Shown piece by piece: positions 1-6,347 of a DNA stretch of 6,844 bases (the first letter of the stretch is position 1; every line of letters begins with the position of its first letter). The notes under the pieces are model-generated. The model was not told the origin of the DNA. It worked only from the letters and a program-made list of their open reading frames with translations, and ran no database searches. The position numbers were made by a program, and so were the translations under genes. Origin of the DNA: JBLHLB01 sp047618505 (lineage in GTDB: Bacteria; Planctomycetota; UBA1135; GCA-002686595); NCBI GenBank assembly GCA_047618505.1, contig JBLHLB010000224.1, positions 1 through 6,844 on the forward strand, given 5' to 3'.

Positions 1-831
1 GACATCGCCCTGGCGCGCCACCTCGTGCGCGGCGTAGATGTGTGGTTGAACAACCCCACACGCAAGCTCGAGGCCAGCGGCACCTCCGGCATGAAGGTCT
101 GTGCCAACGGCGGCTTGAACCTTTCGATCGCTGACGGTTGGTGGCCCGAAGCCTTCGACGGCAAGAACGGTTGGCGCATCGGTGATGAGCGTGTTTACGA
201 GAACCAAGAACTGCAGGATGAGCTGGACGCTGGCGCGCTCTACTCGCTCCTGGAGGACGAATTGGTCCCGCTCTACTTCGATCGCAATAGCGATGACGTT
301 CCCGACGGCTGGATGGAACGCGTCGAACACTGCCTCGCCACTGTGCCGCAGTTCTTCGACACCGCTCGCATGGTGGGCCAGTACGCGGATCTCGCCTATC
401 TACCCCTCGGACGCTCCTTCGTTTCCTTGGCCCAGGGCGACCGCAGCAAGGTCAAACGCCGGGCTACGGAAAAGAAGCGTCTCAAGAACGGTTTCCAGTC
501 CCTGAAGATTCGCGCTGCCCAGGTCTCGGACCTCTCCTGCCTACAGGTTGGGGAACAACTCGAAGCGCGCTTCGAGGTGGACCTCGGCGGCCTCGCGAAA
601 GAAGATGTGGTGGCCGAACTGGTCCTTGGTTCCTCGGATAGCGACGGCAACCTGCACGACGTAGCACCGTCGGAACTGCAACCCACGGGGACCACCGACG
701 ACGGCGCCCAGATCTTCTCCGGCTCCCATACTCTTGAGCGCTCTGGCGGCTACGCCTACGGTCTGCGTTTGCGGCCCAAGATGGGTGCGGACTCCTCCCC
801 GGCCCTACGGCAGCTCGTCGTTTGGGCCTAG
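1..831 (+). CDS. glgP: Alpha-glucan (glycogen/maltodextrin) phosphorylase, C-terminal part (5' truncated by window)
   Basis: The frame is open from base 1 and ends at TAG 829-831, so only the last 276 residues are present. The product is a GT35 phosphorylase, which releases glucose-1-phosphate from alpha-1,4-glucans in the cytoplasm using pyridoxal phosphate. The diagnostic block is NPTRKLEASGTSGMK at fragment residues 18-32. Its final lysine (codon 94-96) matches the PLP-binding lysine of the family. NGGLNLSIADGWWPEA follows. This SGTSGMK/GWW form, rather than the GTGNMK of E. coli GlgP and MalP, is typical of the AgpA-like subfamily whose full-length members carry an N-terminal DUF3417. Residues after about 140 form the usual beta-rich C-terminal tail ending in VVWA. 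The family call is strong. The exact substrate preference (glycogen or maltodextrin) cannot be read from this part. A hairpin directly after the stop suggests it ends its transcription unit. Confidence 0.93.
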   Translation, partial: DIALARHLVRGVDVWLNNPTRKLEASGTSGMKVCANGGLNLSIADGWWPEAFDGKNGWRIGDERVYENQELQDELDAGALYSLLEDELVPLYFDRNSDDVPDGWMERVEHCLATVPQFFDTARMVGQYADLAYLPLGRSFVSLAQGDRSKVKRRATEKKRLKNGFQSLKIRAAQVSDLSCLQVGEQLEARFEVDLGGLAKEDVVAELVLGSSDSDGNLHDVAPSELQPTGTTDDGAQIFSGSHTLERSGGYAYGLRLRPKMGADSSPALRQLVVWA

Positions 832-844
832 GTTCGGACCCCTG

Positions 845-881
845 ACTTCCCCGGCGCTTTTGGTCCGGGGAAGTGTTTGTT
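845..881 (+). terminator. Candidate intrinsic terminator after the phosphorylase gene
   Basis: A perfect 10-bp inverted repeat (ACTTCCCCGG at 845-854, CCGGGGAAGT at 865-874) closes a 10-nt loop that contains TTTT. The 3' arm runs into the T-rich stretch GTGTTTGTTC. It starts 13 nt after the phosphorylase stop codon. The T tract is interrupted by G, so termination may be incomplete. Confidence 0.6.
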
Positions 882-1129
882 CACCAGCCTCTCCCGGGGG
901 CCGTGGGTGTCCTGGGAGGCGCACCTGATCACCCACGCCTTGGCTGAGGGCCACGGTTCAGCTGCACCGAGCGGGTTTCGCGCCGGTGGAGGCCGAATCC
1001 ATGGCATCCGAGGCTGAGCTTGGGCTGGCCTTGGACTGCGCCTGATCAAGTAGTCCTGAGCCCACTCCTAGGCTGCCGGCCGGAAACGGGACACGACGAG
1101 ATGTTCAGCGGCTATCCTTGCCCCTTCCC
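882..1129. other. Intergenic stretch between terminator and radical SAM gene
   Basis: I see no convincing gene, tRNA or other RNA here. The open frames that cross it have proline/arginine-rich, low-complexity translations and no recognisable family. One 8-bp perfect inverted repeat, CGTGGGTG at 902-909 and CACCCACG at 930-937, flanks a 20-nt spacer and could form a hairpin or an operator. The promoter of the radical SAM gene should lie in this stretch, but no clear -35/-10 pair or Shine-Dalgarno site stands out before 1130. Confidence 0.5.
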
Positions 1130-2548
1130 ATGGGTTCCCTTCCTTCACTCCGAAAGCTGCTGCGGGCATTTCTGTCGCCCCAGATTCCAGAGGAGCGCGA
1201 GGCAACGCAGCGAGCCTGGGAGCGCCTGCCGGAAGAAGTGCGTCTGGACAACCAAGTCCTCGGTGTATCCAGTGCGGGCTGCGCCGCGACCCACGGCGTT
1301 CACGAACGCTGCAACCTCTGGTGTAGCGCTTGCTACCTGGCGAAGGATGCGAACCAGGCGCCGCCTCTGCCCTTCGAGGATATTCGACAGCAGCTCGACG
1401 AAATTCGGGAGTACCTGGGGCCCTGGGGCAACACTCAGATCACCTCGGGCGAGGTAACGCTCCTGGCTTGCGATGACTTGCTTCGCATTCTGAAGTACTG
1501 CCGCGACATCGAACTATCCCCCATGCTGATGACGAACGGTACGGTCATCCTTGAGGACCCGCTCTACCTGGAACGCCTTGTGCTCGAAGGCGGCCTGGAC
1601 AACCTGGCGATCCACGTGGACACCACCCAGGGAGGTCGCGCAGATGGTCCGCGACGGGATGGGCGCTACGGCGGAGACGAGAGTCAGCTCGACCCCCTGC
1701 GAACTCGCTTCGCGGAGCTGATTCGCACAACACGCAAGCGCACAGGTCGCAATCTGTCTGCTGCCCACACAATCACGGTGACGGACGAGGCACTGGACTC
1801 CGTCCCCGATCTTGTGCGCTGGGCCCTGGCCAACGCCGACGCCTTCCGCATGCTTTCGCTCCAACCGAGCGCAAATGTCGGACGCACTGTAGCCACAAAG
1901 ATCCGTGGTGGGCGCGAAGTGCTCTGGGCCAAGATCTGCGAAGGACTTGGAATCGATGCCAATCAGAAACCCTGGCACTTTGGAGACCCGGAGTGCTCAA
2001 CGGTGGTCCTGGCTTTCGTGGTCGACCTCTCTGGCCAGGGTGAAATTGGTCGCCAACGTCTTGTGGAAGTCACACGCAAGGGCAAGCGCATTGACGCTTG
2101 GTTCCTGCGCCGGTTACTGGGCGGAGGCCTCGCCGGTTGGCGACCCGCGGGCGAAGGCCTATTCCTGGGGGCAGCGCGATTGCTCGGCCGATTGGTGCGC
2201 CATCCACGCCTGGTCTTTGACGTCCTGTTCTTCAGCGCCTACCGCCTGTGGACCGAGCGCGGGCTTCTGCTTTCGATCCTTAGTCGACTGCTGCGCGGTC
2301 GAATTCCCCGAGTGAACGCCTTCTCCCTGGTCGTCCACCACTTCATGGACAGCGCCGAGCTCGAAACGGAAAGGGGACGCGAACGCCTGGCTGCCTGTGC
2401 CTTCAAGGTCCCCGTAGACGGCGAGATGATCTCCATGTGCGAGCTCAACGGCAGCGACTTGCGCGGGGAACTGAATGATAGGTCACGGGCTGAGAACCCG
2501 ACAGTTCGCACAACTACGAGCGATCAAGCACAGACCGCCAAGACGTGA
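1130..2548 (+). CDS. Radical SAM enzyme with Tes/MJ0619-like C-terminal cysteine motifs
   Basis: A 472-residue protein counted from ATG 1130. An in-frame TTG at 1118 would add four residues, and neither start has a clear Shine-Dalgarno site. The radical SAM signature is RCNLWCSACYL, with Cys61, Cys65 and Cys68 in CxxxCxxC spacing to hold the SAM-cleaving 4Fe-4S cluster. SGEV (106-109) replaces the usual GGEP. MTNG (134-137) and HVDTTQ (162-167) fit later strands of the partial TIM barrel. Downstream, GDPECS with Cys289 and a closing block HHFMD (403-407)...AC(423)...DG...SMC(437)ELN resemble the extra Cys motifs of tetraether lipid synthase and MJ0619-like methylases, so an auxiliary cluster or substrate-binding role is plausible. 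Residues 322-396 are rich in hydrophobic and arginine residues and could contact membranes. The substrate is unknown. The stop overlaps the start of the next gene (GTGA), which implies translational coupling. Confidence 0.85.
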   Translation: MGSLPSLRKLLRAFLSPQIPEEREATQRAWERLPEEVRLDNQVLGVSSAGCAATHGVHERCNLWCSACYLAKDANQAPPLPFEDIRQQLDEIREYLGPWGNTQITSGEVTLLACDDLLRILKYCRDIELSPMLMTNGTVILEDPLYLERLVLEGGLDNLAIHVDTTQGGRADGPRRDGRYGGDESQLDPLRTRFAELIRTTRKRTGRNLSAAHTITVTDEALDSVPDLVRWALANADAFRMLSLQPSANVGRTVATKIRGGREVLWAKICEGLGIDANQKPWHFGDPECSTVVLAFVVDLSGQGEIGRQRLVEVTRKGKRIDAWFLRRLLGGGLAGWRPAGEGLFLGAARLLGRLVRHPRLVFDVLFFSAYRLWTERGLLLSILSRLLRGRIPRVNAFSLVVHHFMDSAELETERGRERLAACAFKVPVDGEMISMCELNGSDLRGELNDRSRAENPTVRTTTSDQAQTAKT

Positions 2549-3108
2549 AGCCGAAGCTCAATCGAGTTCTGGTTGTGGTCTTCTCCCTGGTGGCCGTCGT
2601 TGTGATGTTCGCCTCCCGATTCCGCATTCTGGTTTCGCCTTACCAATACATGCAGGCCGAACTACGGGCCTTGGAGGTCTTCCCCTACGACGATTGGGAG
2701 AGTGTCATCACGCATCACGTAGGCGCTGAAGGGCGCGTGGACTACCCCCAGCTCCTTCTGAATCGTGAGGCCTTGGATCGGTTCGTGGCGCTGATCGGCT
2801 TCGTGGGCCCCTTCTCGCGCCCGGACCTCTTCCGTTCGGAAACGCAGCAGCGCGACTACTACGTCCGTTCCTACAACGCATTGGTTCTCTTCAGTCGGTT
2901 AGATGCTTGGCCAGAGGGGCCACCGGAGGAATCGGACTCGCGCTTCTTCTACCGAACCCGCTTCGTCATCGACGGTCGTAAGGCGAACCTCTATGAACTG
3001 GAGCATCAGTTCCTGCGGAAAGAGTTCGCGGATCTCTTTCAGACCGCCGCGGAAGACGCCCAACGCTGGAATTGGAGCCTCGTCGCGTCATCCGCTAGCG
3101 CAGACTGA
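2545..3108 (+). CDS. Membrane-anchored DUF547-family protein, C-terminally short
   Basis: A 187-residue protein starting at GTG 2545, which overlaps the radical SAM stop by 4 nt. This start keeps the whole hydrophobic helix at residues 8-24, a signal anchor that would place the rest outside the cytoplasm. The next ATG (residue 21) would destroy the helix. DUF547 features seen are YDDWESVITHHV (48-59) followed by G-R-V-D-Y (63-67), the YNALVL core (110-115) in place of the family's INAYNALVL, and a G-K-LYELEH..LR stretch (144-158). DUF547 proteins normally continue with a dPRxHFALxCAsxSCPPL-type block and a further tail. Here the chain stops at SLVASSASAD, which can be laid over LVCASASCP with both cysteines changed to alanine. 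It therefore looks like a truncated or degraded copy, though it may still be expressed. The function of DUF547 in bacteria is not established. Its last 14 nt overlap the convergent polyferredoxin gene. Confidence 0.72.
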   Translation: MKPKLNRVLVVVFSLVAVVVMFASRFRILVSPYQYMQAELRALEVFPYDDWESVITHHVGAEGRVDYPQLLLNREALDRFVALIGFVGPFSRPDLFRSETQQRDYYVRSYNALVLFSRLDAWPEGPPEESDSRFFYRTRFVIDGRKANLYELEHQFLRKEFADLFQTAAEDAQRWNWSLVASSASAD

Positions 3109-4696
3109 GGAGGCCCGCATTGTTGGGGTAGCGCTCGAGCATTTGCCGGACGCTGCGTACGAGATTCGGGTCGCCGGGTGCAAACAGCGCGATCGGAGCA
3201 AGGGCCTCTGCCGCGCGATCTGGGTCTCCGGCGCGGGCATAGATCCAAGCGAGCTCGACGCGCGCGCTCACGCTCTCGGGTTCAAGCTCCACGGCGCGGA
3301 CAAGATGGACTTTGGCCTCCTCCGGCCGCCCCAGGCCAACAAGCACTTGCCCCAGTTGGTTCTCCAACTTGAACGTGTCGATCAAGGCCAAGTCAGAGGC
3401 CGAGCCGAGGTGGTCAGCGATCGACTCCAGCTCAATCGATCTGCCCCCGGACAGTTCCACTAGCAGTCGCTCCCCCTCCTTCGCATGAAACTGCACCAGT
3501 CCTGTGTGCGCAACGAGGACTAGTGCGAGAGGCAATAGAAGCAAGCTGGCAAGTCCCGCGCCAGTGAACCGCCCGTTGAGTCGCAGCTGTATGTGCTGGA
3601 CCAAGAGACTCTTCTCGGTCACGAGCCTGAGGAGCGTTACAGAACCGAAGGCCACTAGAACCGCGAGCGCCAGAGCTAGCAGGAAAGGCACAAGGCCGTA
3701 GGCTCCGCGCAGGGACCAAACCGATAGCGCGCAAATCGAAACCAGCAGCAGCTCCTCACCCCATCCGAAATCCCAACGCGAATTCTCCTTGGGCGGACGA
3801 GCTAGCCGCGCAAGGAAACCCAAACGCCCCTTGGCTTTCGCCCCTGGATCCAGCCCGAATCCAAAGGAGAGGGCATCCTTAGGGCAGGCGCTGACACAGT
3901 CCATGCAGCGCATACAGCCCGCGTCCACAACCTGACCAAAGCGCGCAACCTCTGCGTGAACGCGAACTTCGCTGGTGCAAACCGCCGTGCAATGGCCGCA
4001 TCCCTCACAGGCATCACTCACTCGTATCTTGCCCGGAGCATGGCGCCCCACAAGCCCAAATAGCGCGCCATAGGGACAGGCGTAGGTGCAAAACCCCTTG
4101 GCCCCAAGGACCCAGATAATCAGGCCTCCACAAACGACGACCGTCGCCAGTGTCATCCCCACACCGGGGAAGCGCTCCCAGAAAGCTCCAGTGGTTAAGT
4201 GCCACGCTAGGGCCGGCAGTTCTTCCCCCGCGATCCAATGTCGCTCGATGCTGGGCCAGGCGAACATCGAGAAGGCTGCGTAGAAGGGGACCACCAGAAG
4301 CAGTCGCGAACGCACCGGCCGTGGTCTCAACCCCAGCCTGCGCAGAAGAAGGGCGGCCAAGTCCTGGTAAGCCACGACATGGCAGGCCCAACCACAGAAG
4401 AAGCGCCCCAGCAGCAGAGTCGATAGCAAGGCCAAGGCGAAGAGGATAAAGCCCGCATTCACCACGCCGGTCAGGAGCGTCTCGCCAGCTTCGGATGGCT
4501 CCAGCGGACTAAGGGTTTCCCCCGCCACCAGCCAATGCACGATGTGGGCGAGGACCAGTAGATGCACCAGCACCAAGACCACAGCGCGGCGCACGCCCAT
4601 GCTGGAACGGGGCGCGGGATCAGCACCTTCAGCGGCGACCCGAGTGGACTGCGAATCCTCCCCGGGAAGGACTTCCTTAGGGTGCACTTTCACCAC
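3095..4696 (-). CDS. Polytopic membrane 4Fe-4S polyferredoxin (NapH/NosR/CcoG-like) with C-terminal TPR region
   Basis: A 533-residue protein read from GTG 4696, followed by a second GTG codon. A weak AGGA lies 4 nt upstream. A first internal ATG is residue 33, just before the first membrane helix, so a shorter start is possible. Likely helices lie near 37-58, 73-97, 132-148, 178-198, 315-330, 333-356 and 380-400. FCGWACH (Cys101, Cys105) and FCTYACP (Cys203, Cys207) are the membrane-edge Cys pairs of the NapH/NosR/CcoG class. Two ferredoxin motifs follow: C230xxC233xxC236xxxC240-T and C261xxC264xxC267xxxC271-P. After the last helix comes an extracytoplasmic or cytoplasmic tail with about two TPR units (roughly 436-503). 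The role is inferred to be electron transfer between the quinone pool or cytoplasm and a periplasmic acceptor. The TPR region could dock a partner. The gene lies 61 nt downstream of the cupredoxin gene, a possible electron partner. Confidence 0.85.
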   Translation of the reverse strand: MVKVHPKEVLPGEDSQSTRVAAEGADPAPRSSMGVRRAVVLVLVHLLVLAHIVHWLVAGETLSPLEPSEAGETLLTGVVNAGFILFALALLSTLLLGRFFCGWACHVVAYQDLAALLLRRLGLRPRPVRSRLLLVVPFYAAFSMFAWPSIERHWIAGEELPALAWHLTTGAFWERFPGVGMTLATVVVCGGLIIWVLGAKGFCTYACPYGALFGLVGRHAPGKIRVSDACEGCGHCTAVCTSEVRVHAEVARFGQVVDAGCMRCMDCVSACPKDALSFGFGLDPGAKAKGRLGFLARLARPPKENSRWDFGWGEELLLVSICALSVWSLRGAYGLVPFLLALALAVLVAFGSVTLLRLVTEKSLLVQHIQLRLNGRFTGAGLASLLLLPLALVLVAHTGLVQFHAKEGERLLVELSGGRSIELESIADHLGSASDLALIDTFKLENQLGQVLVGLGRPEEAKVHLVRAVELEPESVSARVELAWIYARAGDPDRAAEALAPIALFAPGDPNLVRSVRQMLERYPNNAGLLSLR

Positions 4697-4716
4697 CCCA
4701 TCCTATCCGAGATCCG

Positions 4717-4742
4717 CCGCCGATTCGCACTGACACCGGCGG
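4717..4742 (-). repeat. Small inverted repeat between cupredoxin and polyferredoxin genes
   Basis: CCGCCG at 4717-4722 pairs with CGGCGG at 4737-4742 across a 14-nt loop, inside the 61-nt gap. No T tract follows on the minus strand, so it is not a standard terminator. It could modulate read-through or mRNA processing. It may also be chance in GC-rich DNA. Confidence 0.3.
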
Positions 4743-4757
4743 GGACCGGAGAACATC

Positions 4758-5528
4758 CTAGAGGCCGACGACCAGGTCGTAGGCGTTTGTGAGGGTAACC
4801 CCCCCACCAAAGACGACGCCCTGGGTTGAGAGGGAGAATCCACAGAGGGTGGGCTCCGCGGGCACGGCAACGGAGAAGTTCACTAACGGCCCGGTACCGA
4901 ACTCGTTGAGTAAGACCCCACTGGTATCCGCGACGTTGACCAAGAGCACACCATAGGTCGTACTGAATTCGATGGGAGTGGCATAGCCCACCAGGAACGA
5001 CCCAACGGTCCCGGGCCGGAAGGTGGTGTCAACCGTCGCGTCGAAGCTCGCCCCAGGCTTGGGAGCATTGAGTGCCGTGTAGGCAATCGGATTGGTCCCG
5101 CCCGCATCGTTGCGGAAACTCGCACTCGCCGTGGTGTCCGACGTACGAACTTTGACCGTTGCCGTCATCCCGGGCAGGTGGACGACGCAGTAGTACTCGT
5201 AGTAGTTCCCCGCCCTGGGGTTTGCATCCAGGAACGTCTGGTCAAATGTCACCGAGAACGTCGCGGGCGGCGAAACCGGGGCCCCTGATAGGAACGCCCC
5301 GTCGGCGCTCCCGTTGACTCCCGACTCCACATTGTGGAACCCAACAACCCAGTCCCACTGCACTGTGTCGCCAACATCAATCACCAAGTCTTGGGGGCTG
5401 AAGGAGACAGAACTCAGGCTGACAAAATGTGTCGTTTGAGCTGCTGCGGCTGACGCCAACAGTGCGGATCCAAGGAACGGCAGAATCAAACGAAGAGACA
5501 TCAAACGAAGAGACGAGGTGCGGTGCAT
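4758..5528 (-). CDS. Exported cupredoxin (type 1 blue copper) protein with planctomycete-type C-terminal region
   Basis: A 256-residue protein from ATG 5528. A second in-frame ATG is residue 10, and neither has a clear Shine-Dalgarno site. Residues 1-30 form a signal peptide with a basic start, a hydrophobic LILPFLGSALLA core and an AAAAQ end with likely cleavage near residue 30. Residues 32-127 look like a plastocyanin/pseudoazurin-type domain: SFSPQDLVIDVGDTVQW, then GFHNV with His65, then YYC114VVH117LPGM121. His65, Cys114, His117 and Met121 are the likely type 1 copper ligands. The spacing is C-x2-H-x3-M, whereas plastocyanin has C-x2-H-x4-M and amicyanin C-x2-H-x2-M. Residues 128-256 form a second beta-rich region with SFRNDAGGTNP and a terminal ...LCGFSLSTQ...LTNAYDLVVGL block, like the tails of many exported planctomycete proteins. 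The role is probably single-electron transfer outside the cytoplasm. It lies between the MarR and polyferredoxin genes on the same strand. Confidence 0.85.
   Translation of the reverse strand: MHRTSSLRLMSLRLILPFLGSALLASAAAAQTTHFVSLSSVSFSPQDLVIDVGDTVQWDWVVGFHNVESGVNGSADGAFLSGAPVSPPATFSVTFDQTFLDANPRAGNYYEYYCVVHLPGMTATVKVRTSDTTASASFRNDAGGTNPIAYTALNAPKPGASFDATVDTTFRPGTVGSFLVGYATPIEFSTTYGVLLVNVADTSGVLLNEFGTGPLVNFSVAVPAEPTLCGFSLSTQGVVFGGGVTLTNAYDLVVGL
5485..5514 (-). repeat. Perfect 15-bp tandem duplication in the cupredoxin signal-peptide coding region
   Basis: The 15-mer ATCAAACGAAGAGAC (plus strand) occurs at 5485-5499 and again, directly abutting, at 5500-5514. On the coding strand the two copies encode SLRLM and SLRLI in the N-terminal region of the signal peptide. 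The copy nearer the 5' end of the gene supplies the in-frame ATG at residue 10. The unit is a multiple of three, so gain or loss of a copy would keep the frame. Confidence 0.9.
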
Positions 5529-5549
5529 GGCGTGAAAATCTAGTGCTGT

Positions 5550-5566
5550 CGCCGGTGAATCCGGCG
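5550..5566. repeat. GC-rich hairpin between MarR and cupredoxin genes
   Basis: CGCCGG (5550-5555), loop TGAAT, CCGGCG (5561-5566) gives a perfect 6-bp stem in the 57-nt gap. On the minus strand it is followed by ACAGCACTAGATTTTC, with no immediate U tract. It could be a weak terminator, an attenuator or an mRNA-stability element. Confidence 0.4.
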
Positions 5567-5585
5567 CGGGCGTGCAGCCCCAATT

Positions 5586-6116
5586 CTAAGGCGCTGCCCC
5601 GTCAGCGGGGGTATTCCCTGCTTGTTCCTGGCCTAAGATCTTCGATATCAAGCGGTTGAAAGTGCGCATATCGCGCGTGGTCAAGGGGGCAAAACATTCC
5701 TGTCGCAGACCATCGACCTGAGCATCCAAGCTGGCTAGGAGCTCCAGGCCACTAGGCTTGATCCGCACATAGCAAACCCGGCGGTCTTCAGGGCAGCGCG
5801 CGCGTTCCACGAAACCCGACTTCTCCAGTCGATCTGCCAACCGTGTCACATCGGGCACTCGGGCCAGGAGACGATCCCCCATCTCCTGACAGCGAAGCCC
5901 ATCCGGCTGAGCGCCCCTCAGGATTCGCAGGGCGTTGTATGTCGACTCCGATAAGCCCGAGGGTCGCAACAGAGGCTGGATCCCATCAAGGAGCTTCTGT
6001 CGGACTTGCATCATCCCAACCAGGGCATTGATCGACAAATCTCCCTCGGGACGGGCTTCACCCGAGGTCATGCGGCAGCTCGGGAGCTCTTGGTTCTCGT
6101 GGGCGGAGTCAGACAT
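5586..6116 (-). CDS. MarR-family winged-helix transcriptional regulator
   Basis: A 176-residue protein counted from ATG 6116. A GTG at 6182 would add 22 residues unlike the family, so the ATG is preferred. It has only a weak AGGG 2-4 nt before it. The core is typical of MarR dimeric repressors: the helix LLRPSGLSESTYNALRILRG (49-68), the recognition region QEMGDRLLARVPDVTRLADRLEKSGFVER (77-105), and the wing with PEDRR (109-113) followed by VRIKPSGLELL, matching the family's DRR...LT.kG pattern. It is unusually cysteine-rich, with Cys14, 76, 108, 115 and 141. Two of these sit in the wing and one next to the DNA-binding helices. The cupredoxin gene follows after 57 nt on the same strand, so this is probably the local regulator of the redox cluster. 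The ligand is unknown, and redox or metal sensing is an inference. Confidence 0.9.
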   Translation of the reverse strand: MSDSAHENQELPSCRMTSGEARPEGDLSINALVGMMQVRQKLLDGIQPLLRPSGLSESTYNALRILRGAQPDGLRCQEMGDRLLARVPDVTRLADRLEKSGFVERARCPEDRRVCYVRIKPSGLELLASLDAQVDGLRQECFAPLTTRDMRTFNRLISKILGQEQAGNTPADGAAP

Positions 6117-6135
6117 CACCCTGAGGTTCGGGTAG

Positions 6136-6163
6136 GTAGGCCTACTGAGACAAGTAACATGTT
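6136..6163. promoter_or_regulatory. Two adjacent palindromes upstream of marR-type gene, candidate operator
   Basis: GTAGGCCTAC (6136-6145) and AACATGTT (6156-6163) are perfect palindromes whose centres lie about 19 bp apart, 20-47 bp upstream of the regulator's ATG. MarR dimers bind short palindromes that overlap their own promoters, so autoregulation through one or both is plausible. The assignment is inference only. Confidence 0.35.
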
Positions 6164-6347
6164 GAGCCCTTCCCAAAAGCACGTGGGGCCGATAACTGTT
6201 TCGACAAGCTTTTACCTAGGTGACGCACAAACTCTAAGTTCCTTCAGATAAAGGGCTTACGTCAACATGATGCATTGAGAGCCTGGTGTTATTCGCCAAT
6301 TTCATGCACTTTCCGCTCAGAAAAGTTCCCCGCCTACGTAGAGCGCA

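Noticed and set aside
828..1049. Minus-strand open frame in the gap after the phosphorylase
   Set aside because: Low-complexity Pro/Arg/Ala translation with no family features. It also covers the candidate terminator.
1020..1457. 145-codon plus-strand open frame covering the start of the radical SAM gene
   Set aside because: Its translation is Arg/Ser/Pro-rich with no recognisable family, and it overlaps the radical SAM signature region, which is clearly real in the other frame.
1514..1978. 154-codon minus-strand open frame inside the radical SAM gene
   Set aside because: Shadow frame of a GC-rich gene. The sense strand carries conserved radical SAM motifs throughout.
3098..3463. Possible frameshifted continuation of the DUF547 protein in another plus frame
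   Set aside because: The downstream plus frames are antisense to the TPR tail of the polyferredoxin and show no DUF547 motifs such as a Cys-Pro-Pro block, so a simple frameshift does not rescue the domain.
5550..5566. Hairpin after the MarR gene as an intrinsic terminator
   Set aside because: No U tract follows it on the minus strand, so I list it only as an inverted repeat.
6275..6305. Sigma-70 promoter TTGAGA ... TTTCAT for the ECF gene
   Set aside because: The spacing of 19 nt and a 4/6 match for the -10 are too weak for a firm call.
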